The notes: generated from the letters alone by a model not told the origin. A DNA stretch of 64,000 nt from Primorskyibacter sedentarius (GCF_004342065.1 NZ_SLZU01000010.1:1-64000), one strand, 5' to 3'; shown: positions 28,678 through 37,613, numbered from the stretch's first letter. A program made the numbers and translations.

Positions 28678-28860
28678 ATGCGCAACGGTCAATTGCCAAG
28701 CGCACCGAATTACACAACCGCCGCGCTGGTGATGGGCGGGGTCAACCTGTTGTGGATCCTGGGTGTGATCTGGGCGGTATTCGGTCTGCCTGTCGTGATG
28801 CTGCTGTCGCTGGGGCTGAACTGGCTTATCGACCGGCTGGACAGGCGGCGCAGGGGCTGA
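28678..28860 (+). CDS. Small two-helix membrane protein
   Basis: 60 residues. The ATG at 28678 follows AAGGAG at good spacing; an upstream in-frame ATG gives an unlikely extension. Two hydrophobic segments (~14-32 and ~36-52, LVMGGVNLLWILGVIWAVFG) and a basic C-terminus LIDRLDRRRRG indicate a small inner-membrane protein. I have the impression that such proteins recur beside the HisC-like gene in related bacteria. Function unknown. Confidence 0.7.
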   Translation: MRNGQLPSAPNYTTAALVMGGVNLLWILGVIWAVFGLPVVMLLSLGLNWLIDRLDRRRRG

Positions 28861-28884
28861 CCCCGCCCTGCCATCCGTGCCGCG

Positions 28885-30102
28885 TCAGGCAGAGGCATTC
28901 CCGCCCGCCGCCCCTGCAATCACCCGCGCGGCCGCACCGGTCCCGCCCGCGCCATGCGCGATATCAAGTGCGCAAAAGCCCGCCTCTACCGTGCCGATCA
29001 GACCCAGCATCATATGGGCGTTGATATGCCCCATATGCCCGAAGCGGAAAAACCCGTGCCATGCTGGATCGGTCGGGGGGACCATGCCCAGCCCGATGCC
29101 CAGCGTCACGCCGGCCTGGGTTTCGCACCATGCGCGCAGACGCGACGCATCGGGCGGGCCAAGACGGGCCGCCGTCACCGCATGGCTGCGCCTGACAGGG
29201 TCGGGCATGTTCAGTTCCAGCACGCCGCCCTGCCCCCAGGCATCGCAGGCCGCCCAAAGCGCACGCGCCAGTGTCTCGTGCCGGGACCAGATATTCTCCA
29301 TCCCCTCTTCGTGGATCATGTCCAGCGCGGCGCGCAGGCCAAACAGGTGATGCGTCGGGGCGGTGCCGCAAAACTGGTTGGAATATATCTCGGGCGCGAT
29401 ACGCGGCGCCCAGTCCCAATAGGGGCTGACGCGCGGCAGGGCGCGGCGCGCCTCTTCGGCCTTGGGAGAGATAAAGACAAAGCCCAAGCCCGGCGGTGTC
29501 ATCAGACCCTTCTGGCTGGCCGCGATCATCACATCGACGCCCCAGGCGTCCATCTCGAACCGGTCACAACCCAGCGACGCAATGCAATCCGCCATCAAAA
29601 GCGCCGGGTGCCCGGCCTCGTCCATCGCGCGGCGCAGCGCGGCGATATCGTTGCGGATCGAGGTGGAAGTATCGACATGAACTGCCATCACGGCCTTGAT
29701 CCGGTGGGCGCTGTCGGCGGCCAGAGCCTCTGCCACGCGGGCGGGATCGATGGCCTCTCGCAACCCGTGATCCACGATCTCGACCTCGATACCCAGCTTT
29801 CTGGCAGTGTCCGCCCAGCCCTTGCCGAAATTGCCGTTCACGGCCACCAGAACGCGGTCGCCGGGTGCCGCGACATTGGCAAGCGAGGCCTCCCATGTGC
29901 CGTGCCCATTGCAGATGTAGATCGCAACACTATGTTCTGTCCGCGCAACACGACGCAGATCAGGATAGAGCGAGGCCGTCATATCCATGAGGTCGCCCTC
30001 GTAGATGTTTGGCGCGGCGCGGTGCATCTCGCGCAGGACGCGGTCAGGCATGACAGACGGGCCGGGAATGGCCAGATAAGGGCGACCATGGGCGAGCGAC
30101 AT
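28885..30102 (-). CDS. Class V aminotransferase (serine-glyoxylate type)
   Basis: 405 residues from the ATG at 30102 (MSLAHGRPYLAIPGPSVMPD), where similarity to the alanine/serine-glyoxylate aminotransferase family begins. Substrate and cofactor segments include YICNGHGTWEASLANV, ADCIASLGCDRFEMD and the PLP lysine Lys198 in MIAASQKGLMTPPGLGFV. Members convert serine plus glyoxylate to hydroxypyruvate plus glycine, or use related amino donors. It stands alone and diverges from the phosphatase gene at 30238. Confidence 0.9.
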   Translation of the reverse strand: MSLAHGRPYLAIPGPSVMPDRVLREMHRAAPNIYEGDLMDMTASLYPDLRRVARTEHSVAIYICNGHGTWEASLANVAAPGDRVLVAVNGNFGKGWADTARKLGIEVEIVDHGLREAIDPARVAEALAADSAHRIKAVMAVHVDTSTSIRNDIAALRRAMDEAGHPALLMADCIASLGCDRFEMDAWGVDVMIAASQKGLMTPPGLGFVFISPKAEEARRALPRVSPYWDWAPRIAPEIYSNQFCGTAPTHHLFGLRAALDMIHEEGMENIWSRHETLARALWAACDAWGQGGVLELNMPDPVRRSHAVTAARLGPPDASRLRAWCETQAGVTLGIGLGMVPPTDPAWHGFFRFGHMGHINAHMMLGLIGTVEAGFCALDIAHGAGGTGAAARVIAGAAGGNASA

Positions 30103-30237
30103 TTGGGCAATGCTCCGGAAAAATGAGGGCGAGGCGCACATTAACCGGCGCGGCCCCGCCGTCAATCCCGGGCAGCACGCTTGCCACACCGGCTGAGTCA
30201 AACTAAACCCCGCGCAAACCGGCAGGAAGGCCCGCGA

Positions 30238-30939
30238 ATGCTGAAACGGCTGTGGACACGTATCGAAGAGGCGGAACGCTCGCTGCGACGCTCCTTCGGC
30301 AAGGACATCGTGACGCCTTCGGGGCGGCGATGGGCCACGTTCCATTACAACATCTTCGACCATGCCTTTCTGCGCAGCTTCTGGACCAATTTTTTCGAGG
30401 TGGCCCCGGGCGTTTACCGGTCCAACCAGCCCACCCACAGGCGGTTCGAGAAATATGCCGAGATGGGGATCAAGACGGTCATCAACCTGCGCGGCACCGA
30501 CAAGCACGCGCATTACCTGTTCGAGCAGGAAAGCTGCGAGGCGCTGGGGCTGACGCTGATCAATGCCAAGCTCTGGGCGCGGCAGGCGGCCAAGCGCGAG
30601 AATATCGTGCATCTGATCGACGTGATGCGCAGCGCCGAAAAGCCATTGATGTTCCACTGCAAATCAGGTGCCGACCGGGCGGGTTTCGCCTCCGCACTGT
30701 ACCTGCTGGTTTTCGAGAACGCCCCTGTCGAGCTTGCCCGCCGCCAGATGGGGTTGAAATACATCCACCTGGAATTCACCAAGACCGGCATTCAGGGCTA
30801 CATCCTGGACAGCTATGCCGCGCGCAACGCCCGCGAGCCCATCGGCTTTGAGGAGTGGATCCGCACCGAATACGACCACAGGGCCCTGCAACGCGGGTTT
30901 GACGCCAAGACGCCGCCGAACGAGTTGGTGCTGACGTGA
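30238..30939 (+). CDS. Dual-specificity/tyrosine phosphatase-like protein
   Basis: 233 residues from the ATG at 30238 (AGGAAG upstream). The CX5R phosphate loop HCKSGADRAG gives Cys141 and Arg147, and VINLRG and PGVYRSNQPT are typical of bacterial DSP-like phosphatases. There are no membrane segments. The next gene, an MsbA-like exporter, starts within its stop codon (GTGA overlap), so the two are translationally coupled and probably act in one envelope process, perhaps on an exported phospho-lipid or phospho-sugar. The substrate is unknown. Confidence 0.88.
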   Translation: MLKRLWTRIEEAERSLRRSFGKDIVTPSGRRWATFHYNIFDHAFLRSFWTNFFEVAPGVYRSNQPTHRRFEKYAEMGIKTVINLRGTDKHAHYLFEQESCEALGLTLINAKLWARQAAKRENIVHLIDVMRSAEKPLMFHCKSGADRAGFASALYLLVFENAPVELARRQMGLKYIHLEFTKTGIQGYILDSYAARNAREPIGFEEWIRTEYDHRALQRGFDAKTPPNELVLT

Positions 30940-32693
30940 CCACCGAGACCCCCGGCGCGCGCATCCTGTTGGTCTGGCTGTGGCGACAATACCTGTCGAA
31001 GCACTGGAAACTGCTGGCTTTGGGCATGTTCTTCATGTCGCTCGAAGGGTCGATGTTCGGCTTTCTCAGCTACATGATGAAGCCGATGTTCGACAGCGTC
31101 TTCGTGGGCGGCAACTCTGGCGCGATCGGCTGGGTTGCGCTGGCATTCTTCGGGATCTTCCTGATCCGGGGCATGGCCAGCATGGTGCAGAAAGTCGTGC
31201 TGACGCGGATATCGCAGCTGACCGTGGCCGATATCCGGGCCGATCTTGTTTCGCATCTGATGCGGCTGGATGGCAGCTTTCACCAGACCCACCCGCCCGG
31301 CTACGTGATGCAGCGGATCGAGGGGGATGTCGGCTCCATCAACAAGGTGTGGCGCACCATCATCACCGGCGCCGGGCGCGACGTGATCGCCCTGATCGCG
31401 CTGTTCGCTGTTGCGTTAGGCATTGACTGGCGATGGACCCTGGTTGCGCTGATCGGCACGCCGCTGCTGGTCGGCCCGTCAATCCTGTTGCAACGCTCTG
31501 TCCGGCGCAATTCGCGGCTGGCGCGCGACGTGGCGGCGGGCCTGTCCACCCGCCTGAACGAGATTTTTCACGGCATTGTCGCGGTGAAACTGAACGGGTT
31601 GGAAAGCTACCAGTCCAAGCGCTACGCGAAGCTGACAAAGGAACGCATCCGGGTCGAGATCCGGGCCAGCATCGGGCAAGCCGCGATCCCCGGGCTGATC
31701 GACATCATGTCGGGGCTGGGTTTCATGGGTGTGCTGATCTACGGCGCGTCCGAGATCATGTCCGGGGCCAAGACCGTCGGCGATTTCATGGCCTTTTTCA
31801 CCGCAATCGGCCTTGCCTTCGAACCGCTGCGCCGTCTGGGTGCGGTCAGCGGCACCTGGCAGGTCGCCGCCGCCGGGATCGAACGCATCAAGGAGCTTCT
31901 GGCGATGCGGCCGCAACTGGCCTCCCCCGCCAACCCGCGCCCCATCCCCGAAGGTGTGCCAGAGATCCGTCTGGAAAACGTCTGTCTCAGTTATGGCGAC
32001 ACGCAGGTTCTGCGCGGGGCCTCGTTCGTGGCGGAGGCGGGCAAGACGACCGCGCTGGTCGGCCCCTCCGGTGCGGGCAAATCCACCGTCTTCAACCTGC
32101 TGTCACGGCTTGTCGATGCGGATTCCGGCGTGGTCAGCATTGGCGGCGTCCCGGTGCCCGAAATGGACCTTGTTGCCTTGCGCGGCATGTTCTCGGTCGT
32201 GTCGCAGGAGGCGATGCTGTTCGATGATAGCTTGCGCGAAAACATCCTGCTGGGCGAGACGGATGTCGATGAGGATGCGCTGAACCGCGCGCTGGATGCG
32301 GCGCATGTCACGGACTTCCTGCCGCGCCTTTCCAACGGGCTCGACAGTCCGGTCGGGCCGCGCGGCAGCAACCTGTCCGGCGGCCAGCGCCAGCGCGTGG
32401 CCATCGCTCGCGCGCTTCTGCGCAACAAGCCGATCCTGCTTCTGGACGAGGCGACCTCGGCCCTGGATGCGCAGTCCGAAGCCATCGTGCAAGAGGCGCT
32501 GGACCGCCTGTCGCACGGGCGCACGACGCTGGTGATCGCGCACCGCCTGTCGACCGTGCGCAATGCCGACCGCATTGTCGTGATGGATCAGGGGCAGGTC
32601 GTGGACATGGGCACGCATGAGGAACTGCTGGCGCGCTGCGACACTTATGCAGACCTGCATCGCCTGCAATTCGATACCAAGGTTTCCGAATAG
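30936..32693 (+). CDS. MsbA-like ABC exporter
   Basis: 585 residues with a fused six-helix membrane domain (~20-310) and an ATPase domain (~345-585): Walker [10 protein letters not shown], signature NLSGGQRQRVAIARALL, Walker B LLLDEATSALDA and the H-loop IAHRLST. Length and order are those of lipid A/lipopolysaccharide flippases. The GTG start at 30936 overlaps the phosphatase stop. A glycosyltransferase gene converges from the other side, again suggesting envelope glycolipids. Confidence 0.92.
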   Translation: MTTETPGARILLVWLWRQYLSKHWKLLALGMFFMSLEGSMFGFLSYMMKPMFDSVFVGGNSGAIGWVALAFFGIFLIRGMASMVQKVVLTRISQLTVADIRADLVSHLMRLDGSFHQTHPPGYVMQRIEGDVGSINKVWRTIITGAGRDVIALIALFAVALGIDWRWTLVALIGTPLLVGPSILLQRSVRRNSRLARDVAAGLSTRLNEIFHGIVAVKLNGLESYQSKRYAKLTKERIRVEIRASIGQAAIPGLIDIMSGLGFMGVLIYGASEIMSGAKTVGDFMAFFTAIGLAFEPLRRLGAVSGTWQVAAAGIERIKELLAMRPQLASPANPRPIPEGVPEIRLENVCLSYGDTQVLRGASFVAEAGKTTALVGPSGAGKSTVFNLLSRLVDADSGVVSIGGVPVPEMDLVALRGMFSVVSQEAMLFDDSLRENILLGETDVDEDALNRALDAAHVTDFLPRLSNGLDSPVGPRGSNLSGGQRQRVAIARALLRNKPILLLDEATSALDAQSEAIVQEALDRLSHGRTTLVIAHRLSTVRNADRIVVMDQGQVVDMGTHEELLARCDTYADLHRLQFDTKVSE

Positions 32694-32714
32694 AATCCGG
32701 GGCTGCGCAGCGGC

Positions 32715-33302
32715 TTAGCCCCGTGCGCGCAGAGCTTCCGGCGTGACTGTCAGTTCTGCCCCCAGCGGGCGCATGTGCCCGCGCAGTCGTTGCAGCAATT
32801 GCGTATCCTCCACGCGCGGCTGATCGGCGTAGCCCCCCACGGTTTCATATAGCGGATAGGGCAGCAAAAGGCCCTGCCTCGCCGACGGGCGCGCGGATAT
32901 CCGGCTGCGCATGTTCACCCACTGCGCGACCATCCGGGGCACAAGCCCGCCACCGCGGACGCCAATACTGCTCCAATAGGCGGCGGGCGTCGCCAGCGCT
33001 GCCTCGGCATGGACGGTCCATCCCGCGCCCAGCCAGCATTCGGGCAGCAGCATGAACAGCCAGTCACCTTCGGCCACGGCCACGCCGCGACGCAACTGCC
33101 CCCCGACGCCAGCAGGCCCGGTCACTACCCGCGCCCCTGCCGCCGCAGCGATCGCAAGCGTTGCGTCCCCGGACCCGCCATCCGTAACGATAAGCTCGCG
33201 GATCAGCCCGGCCTCCAGCCCTTCGATCAGGGCGGACAGGCAGCCGGGGAGGTCTTGCTCTGCGTTCAATGTCGGGATCACCACGGAAATCGGTGCGCGC
33301 AT
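32715..33302 (-). CDS. Family 2-type glycosyltransferase
   Basis: 195 residues from the ATG at 33302 (MRAPISVVIPTLNAEQDLPGCL), the normal start of GT2 domains; the frame extends upstream across the ygfZ promoter. The nucleotide-binding ELIVTDGGSGDATLAIA is present. The protein is short for GT2, as in the TIGR04283-like group of compact transferases, and ends with a VEDTQLLQRLR segment. It converges on the ABC exporter and diverges from ygfZ by 67 bp. Confidence 0.87.
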   Translation of the reverse strand: MRAPISVVIPTLNAEQDLPGCLSALIEGLEAGLIRELIVTDGGSGDATLAIAAAAGARVVTGPAGVGGQLRRGVAVAEGDWLFMLLPECWLGAGWTVHAEAALATPAAYWSSIGVRGGGLVPRMVAQWVNMRSRISARPSARQGLLLPYPLYETVGGYADQPRVEDTQLLQRLRGHMRPLGAELTVTPEALRARG

Positions 33303-33369
33303 CGGAAGGCCCTGTTGTGCTCGGTTCCCGATCCTATATGTCACTTGCACGAACAACGGGAGCAAATTC

Positions 33370-34101
33370 ATGACACGCAGCGTGATCCGGGTCGGCGGCG
33401 AGGGGGCGCGGCACTTCCTGCAGGGGCTTGTCACCAACGATGTCGCGAAGCTGGACAAGGGGCTTGTCTATGCCGCGATGCTGACGCCGCAGGGCAAGTA
33501 TCTGGCGGATTTCTTCATGGTGCCCGATGGTCAGGATGTGCTGATCGACGTGGACGCGTCGCTTGCAGAAGGGCTGTTTCAGCGGCTGTCGATGTACAAG
33601 CTGCGTTCGCCCGTGAGTTTGACCCGCGAGGACACGAACGTCACCTGCGGCACTGACCCCGCGCCCGAGGGGGCTTTTGCAGATCCTCGTGATGTTTCAA
33701 TGGGTTGGCGCGGATACGGCGCGGGCTTTGACGCCTCGCCCGCCGATTGGGAGGCGCTGCGCGTGGCGGCCTGCATCCCCGAAACGGGGATCGAACTGGG
33801 GCCGGATACGTTCATCCTTGAGGCCGGGTTCGACAGGCTGAACGGCGTCGATTTCCGCAAAGGTTGCTATGTAGGTCAAGAGGTTACGGCCCGCATGCGG
33901 CACAAGACCGAACTGCGCAAGGGGCTGGCACTGGTCGCCATTGATGGCGCCGCAAACCCCGGTGCAGAAATCACGACGAGCGAGGGTAAAGCGGCGGGCA
34001 CGCTGCACACGCGGTCGGGCGACAAGGCCATCGCCTACCTGCGTTTTGACCGCGCGACGGGCGAGATGAAAGCGGGCGAGGCGACGCTTCGCAGGCTGTG
34101 A
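33370..34101 (+). CDS. ygfZ: Folate-dependent protein YgfZ
   Basis: 243 residues from the ATG at 33370, preceded by ACGGGAG. It has the GcvT-like fold with the family signature KGCYVGQEVTARMRHKTELRK (Cys166). YgfZ supports assembly or repair of certain Fe-S enzymes (MiaB among them in E. coli) using tetrahydrofolate. It is monocistronic and converges on the GntR gene. Confidence 0.94.
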   Translation: MTRSVIRVGGEGARHFLQGLVTNDVAKLDKGLVYAAMLTPQGKYLADFFMVPDGQDVLIDVDASLAEGLFQRLSMYKLRSPVSLTREDTNVTCGTDPAPEGAFADPRDVSMGWRGYGAGFDASPADWEALRVAACIPETGIELGPDTFILEAGFDRLNGVDFRKGCYVGQEVTARMRHKTELRKGLALVAIDGAANPGAEITTSEGKAAGTLHTRSGDKAIAYLRFDRATGEMKAGEATLRRL

Positions 34102-34121
34102 GTTTGGGGCCTTTTGTGCTT

Positions 34122-34144
34122 TTTGTACTGCCCTTTGGTACAAA
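34122..34144. terminator. Possible bidirectional terminator
   Basis: TTTGTAC (34122-34128) and GTACAAA (34138-34144) form a 7-bp stem with a 9-nt loop, 21 bp after the ygfZ stop and between convergent genes. The stem is AU-rich and there is no long U run beyond it, so a protein-binding palindrome is the alternative. Confidence 0.35.
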
Positions 34145-34275
34145 TGCCCTCTGGACGACAGACTGCGGGAGATCGCGGCGGTCTGAGCGAACGAAATTGC
34201 CCGTTTGACCGGCGGCTTGCGACCTTGAAACAGCGATGCCGCCGGGGGCCGGTCACACCGACGCGCCCCTGCCCG

Positions 34276-34989
34276 TCACAGCAGTTTTATCGCGCGCTCG
34301 GATGTGTCGCGGATGTGATGCTCGATCAGGCTTGATGCAAGATCGGCATCGCGCGCGAGCGTTGCTGCCATGATCTCGCCATGTTCCTCGTATTTGCGGC
34401 CACCCAGACCTTCGGGCGCACGCTTTGTCACAAAGCGATACCGGTCGAGCTGATCAAACATGATGGACCGCAGGCGAAACAACCACCTTCCCTGACAGGC
34501 GGCCACGATCGCCTCGTGAAAATCGCGGTGGCGTTCCACCCATTCCGAATGCCGTTCCATGCGCCGTTCCCATGGCAGCCCTTCGATCAGGCTGAGCCGA
34601 TGATGCACGGCGACAATATTCGCCTCCCAGTCGTCATCGCCATGTTCGATGGCCTCGCGCACGGCGCGCTTTTCGAAATTGATGAAATGGTCGGTGATCT
34701 CGACAAGCTCCTCTGCCGAGACCGGCGCCACCTTGAAGCCTTTGCCGACTTCGACGGTGACGAACCCTTCGGATGACAGTTGCGACAAGGCCTCGCGCAG
34801 GGTGCCGATGCCGACATCATAGCGCTTTGTCATATCCGCGAATTTCAGCCGGGTGCCCGGTTCAAGAACGCTGGTCACGATATCCGTGCGCAAGCGGGTC
34901 AGCACGTCGCGGTCCGCGGCCGTGTCGGACTGTGGGGATCGGCTGCTTGCGGGGTTCAAACGACTTGGCTTCACGCGCTGCTCCATCAT
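34276..34989 (-). CDS. GntR-family (FCD) transcriptional regulator
   Basis: 237 residues. The winged helix (~30-95) includes GIGTLREALSQLSSEGFVTVE. The all-helical FCD effector domain follows (~100-230) with HRDFHEAIVAAC, whose His and Asp usually bind a metal that contacts a carboxylate ligand. It diverges by 162 bp from the FAH-family gene. ATTTTCGAAAAT palindromes in that spacer and before the dioxygenase gene are its likely operators, so it should control the catabolic genes to its right. Confidence 0.93.
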   Translation of the reverse strand: MMEQRVKPSRLNPASSRSPQSDTAADRDVLTRLRTDIVTSVLEPGTRLKFADMTKRYDVGIGTLREALSQLSSEGFVTVEVGKGFKVAPVSAEELVEITDHFINFEKRAVREAIEHGDDDWEANIVAVHHRLSLIEGLPWERRMERHSEWVERHRDFHEAIVAACQGRWLFRLRSIMFDQLDRYRFVTKRAPEGLGGRKYEEHGEIMAATLARDADLASSLIEHHIRDTSERAIKLL

Positions 34990-35042
34990 GGATCAATCGG
35001 TGCAGTGGCCTGCGCGCAGAGCATCGATTGCCTGTGTTCCAG

Positions 35043-35054
35043 ATTTTCGAATAT
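35043..35054. promoter_or_regulatory. Imperfect copy of the GntR-type palindrome
   Basis: ATTTTCGAATAT differs in one position from the perfect ATTTTCGAAAAT site 83 bp downstream and lies 54 bp before the divergent GntR start. Its position suits autoregulation. The assignment rests on the motif recurring in two intergenic regions of the same cluster. Confidence 0.5.
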
Positions 35055-35125
35055 CCGATCTTCCCTGGAATGAATACCCGGTTCGAGAATGTGGGTTTCC
35101 TGTTCATATTTTCAAGGATAGACTT

Positions 35126-35137
35126 ATTTTCGAAAAT
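35126..35137. promoter_or_regulatory. Palindromic operator ATTTTCGAAAAT, site 1
   Basis: A perfect 12-bp palindrome 14 bp before the FAH-family start codon, in an AT-rich spacer that contrasts with the surrounding genes. An identical sequence recurs before the dioxygenase gene (36055-36066). It is probably the FCD regulator's binding site. Confidence 0.65.
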
Positions 35138-35151
35138 GTGAAGGTTTAAGA

Positions 35152-35997
35152 ATGAAGCTGCTCTCTTTTTCGCATGCGGGGCGCGCCTCCTGGGGGTGCA
35201 TGGTGACACAGGGTCTGGTGGACCTTGGCGCAAGGCATCCCGACCGCTTCCCTGATCTGAAGTCATTTATCGCGGCGGGCATGCCGCGGGATGTGCTGGC
35301 GGATTTGGGCGGCCCTGACCTGAGGCTGTGCGATGTCATGCTGTCGCCGGTGATCCCCAATCCTGACAAGATCGTTCTGGCGGCGATCAATTACCGGGAA
35401 GCCGGGCAGGACGTGGACAAGGCCCCGGCCTATCCTGTGCTGTTCCTGCGGCTGGCCTCTTCGCAGATCGGCCATGGCGCGCCGCTGATCGAGCCGCGCT
35501 CCTCGCGCAAGCTGGATTTCGAAGGCGAGCTGGCCGTCATTATCGGCACGGGCGGGCGCCACATCACCGCGGACCGGGCGATGGGCCATGTCGCGGGCTA
35601 TTCCATCTATAACGACGCCAGCGTGCGCGACTGGCAAAAGCATTCGCACCAGTTCACCCCCGGCAAGAATTTCGCAGGCACAGGCGCGTTCGGGCCGTGG
35701 ATGGTGGAGGCTGGCGACCTGCCCGACCCGAAAGAGGGGCTCGCGCTGGTGACGCGGGTGAACGGGGTTGAAAAGCAGCGGACGGTCACGTCGCGGATGA
35801 TCTTCGATATCCCGTATCTCATCTCCTACATCTCGACCTTCGCGCCGCTGGAACCGGGTGATGTGATCGTCAGCGGAACCTGCACCGGCTTTGGCAGCAC
35901 GCGCCGCCCGCAGGAATTTCTGGTGCCGGGGGATGTTGTGGAGGTCGAGATCGAGGGAATCGGCGTGCTGTCGAACCCGGTTCAGGCAGAGCGATGA
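35152..35997 (+). CDS. Fumarylacetoacetate hydrolase-family protein
   Basis: 281 residues. The FAH metal site is visible: LDFEGELAVIIG (Glu124, Glu126) and YNDASVRDWQ (Asp155), with KNFAGTGAFGPWMV following. The family includes beta-diketone hydrolases, hydratases and decarboxylases of ring-cleavage products. As the first gene after the operator, beside an extradiol-type dioxygenase and an alpha/beta hydrolase, it most likely acts on a meta-cleavage intermediate. Its exact reaction is unknown. Confidence 0.9.
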   Translation: MKLLSFSHAGRASWGCMVTQGLVDLGARHPDRFPDLKSFIAAGMPRDVLADLGGPDLRLCDVMLSPVIPNPDKIVLAAINYREAGQDVDKAPAYPVLFLRLASSQIGHGAPLIEPRSSRKLDFEGELAVIIGTGGRHITADRAMGHVAGYSIYNDASVRDWQKHSHQFTPGKNFAGTGAFGPWMVEAGDLPDPKEGLALVTRVNGVEKQRTVTSRMIFDIPYLISYISTFAPLEPGDVIVSGTCTGFGSTRRPQEFLVPGDVVEVEIEGIGVLSNPVQAER

Positions 35998-36054
35998 GGC
36001 GTTCTCCGGGGTTGTCCAGCGGGGCGCGCATCGCAATTTTTCAACTATGTGTAG

Positions 36055-36087
36055 ATTTTCGAAAATAATTGGCATTTCGGAAAATGC
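36055..36087. promoter_or_regulatory. Palindromic operator pair, site 2
   Basis: ATTTTCGAAAAT (36055-36066) is identical to site 1, and a related near-palindrome GCATTTCGGAAAATGC (36072-36087) lies with its centre 19 bp further on. Both precede the dioxygenase gene at 36129. An internal operator here implies a second regulated promoter within the catabolic series. Confidence 0.65.
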
Positions 36088-36128
36088 GTGCTAAACGGTG
36101 TGAAACGCAGCAGGGGAGAGATGCGGCC

Positions 36129-37034
36129 ATGACCTACTTGGTGAACGCGATGGGGCACGTTCAGTTGAATGTTGTGGACGTGGAGTCTCTGGTCCGGGAA
36201 TCCTGCGACATCCTTGGGCTGCGCGTCACACGCGAAGAAAGCGGCTGCGTCTGGCTGTCGTCCAATGGGCGGATCGCAGAGCTTGTCCTTCACGAAGCGG
36301 GCGATAACGCGATCCGGTCACTGGGGTTCGAGGCAGTGTCCGAGGCGGCCGTGTCCGAGGCGGCGCGCCGGGTCGAGGATGCGGGCTGTCGGCTGGTTTC
36401 GGAAGAGCCGAGCCTTGCGTGCTGCCGAAAGGGCATGCAGTTCGTGACCCCCCAGGGACATAGGTTCGAGCTGCACAGCCCCGTCGAGACAGAGATCTAC
36501 GGTAACCGGCACCCGACGATCGGCATGGCGCCGCTGCGGATCGACCATGTCAACATCACCTCGCCAGAGCCTGCGGAGACCCGTGCGCAGATGGAACAGA
36601 TCATGGGGATGCGCCTGTCCGAGCGGATGGTGGATGACGGGCTGAGCTGGATGCGCGGGGCGAACCGGCTGCATCATATCCTTGGGATCGTGCGGGGCGA
36701 GACCGGCTTGCACCACTATTCCTGGGAGGTGGCGGCGTTTTCGGATTACTGCCAGCTGGGCGACCGTCTGGACACGATCGGGAAGAATTTCATCTGGGGC
36801 CCCGGGCGGCACCGGCCCGGTGACAACACCTTTGCCTATTACATCGATGCCTGTGGCGCGATGGTGGAATGCGCCGGGAACATGGCGCTGATCAATGACG
36901 ACGACCGCTATGAGCCCAACGTGATCACCGCGCTGAAACGGCCGGAAAACGTGCGCGTCATGAATGTCTGGGGAGAGCCTGCGCCGCTGCCGTGGCGCGA
37001 GCATCATTTCCCCTGGGCCGCCCCCGCAGCCTGA
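36129..37034 (+). CDS. Extradiol dioxygenase-like VOC protein
   Basis: 301 residues from the ATG at 36129 (GGGGAGAG upstream). Two tandem vicinal-oxygen-chelate modules are present. The type I extradiol Fe(II) ligands appear intact: His140 (LRIDHVNITSP), His195 or His196 (TGLHHYSWEV) and Glu247 (GAMVECAGNM), spaced as in 2,3-dihydroxybiphenyl dioxygenase. It therefore probably cleaves a catechol-type ring beside the two hydroxyls. The substrate is unknown; the neighbouring transporter suggests a carboxylated catechol or precursor. Confidence 0.88.
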   Translation: MTYLVNAMGHVQLNVVDVESLVRESCDILGLRVTREESGCVWLSSNGRIAELVLHEAGDNAIRSLGFEAVSEAAVSEAARRVEDAGCRLVSEEPSLACCRKGMQFVTPQGHRFELHSPVETEIYGNRHPTIGMAPLRIDHVNITSPEPAETRAQMEQIMGMRLSERMVDDGLSWMRGANRLHHILGIVRGETGLHHYSWEVAAFSDYCQLGDRLDTIGKNFIWGPGRHRPGDNTFAYYIDACGAMVECAGNMALINDDDRYEPNVITALKRPENVRVMNVWGEPAPLPWREHHFPWAAPAA

Positions 37035-37055
37035 AACACTGAAGAGGACACATCC

Positions 37056-37613
37056 GTGACGAAACTTGGAATTCTGGAAGGCTCTTTGCGGCGTGCGTCG
37101 CTGTCGCGTGCGGCCGGGCGGGCGGCGGCGGGTCTTGTGCCCGAAGGGATGCAGGCCGTGGCGCTGCCCAATCCCGGCACATTGCCACTGTTCAATCAGG
37201 ATGTGCTGGACGAGGGCATGCCCGACGCTGTCGGCGCGTTCATTGCGGCCGTGCAGGGCGTGGACGCGCTGTTGATCGTCACGCCGGAATACAACTGGTC
37301 CATTCCGGGCGGATTGAAGAACGCGATTGACTGGCTGTCGCGCAAGACGCCCAGCCCGCTGGCACACATGCCCGTCGCGATCTGGAGCGTGTCCCCCGGC
37401 CTTCTGGGCGGCGCGCGGGTTCACGAAGGGCTGCGCAACACGCTGCTGTCGCAGGACATGCGCGTCATGGCCAAGCCCGAGGTGCAGATCGCCGGTGCGA
37501 AAGGCAAGCTGGATGTGGATGCGGGGCGGGTCACCAACCCCGACACAGAGGCTTTCCTGCGGGGCCACCTGTCCGGCTTTGCCACATTCTGCAACGCGTG
37601 GGGCGGCGCCTGA
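37056..37613 (+). CDS. NADPH-dependent FMN reductase
   Basis: 185 residues from the GTG at 37056, with GAAGAGGA upstream. It is a flavodoxin-like fold with GSLRRASLSRAAGRAAAG for FMN phosphate binding and the family motif LLIVTPEYNWSIPGGLKNAIDWLSR. It would supply reduced flavin to a partner monooxygenase, yet no monooxygenase gene lies in this cluster, so the partner is elsewhere or the enzyme acts as a quinone reductase. It lies between the dioxygenase and alpha/beta hydrolase genes. Confidence 0.9.
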   Translation: MTKLGILEGSLRRASLSRAAGRAAAGLVPEGMQAVALPNPGTLPLFNQDVLDEGMPDAVGAFIAAVQGVDALLIVTPEYNWSIPGGLKNAIDWLSRKTPSPLAHMPVAIWSVSPGLLGGARVHEGLRNTLLSQDMRVMAKPEVQIAGAKGKLDVDAGRVTNPDTEAFLRGHLSGFATFCNAWGGA

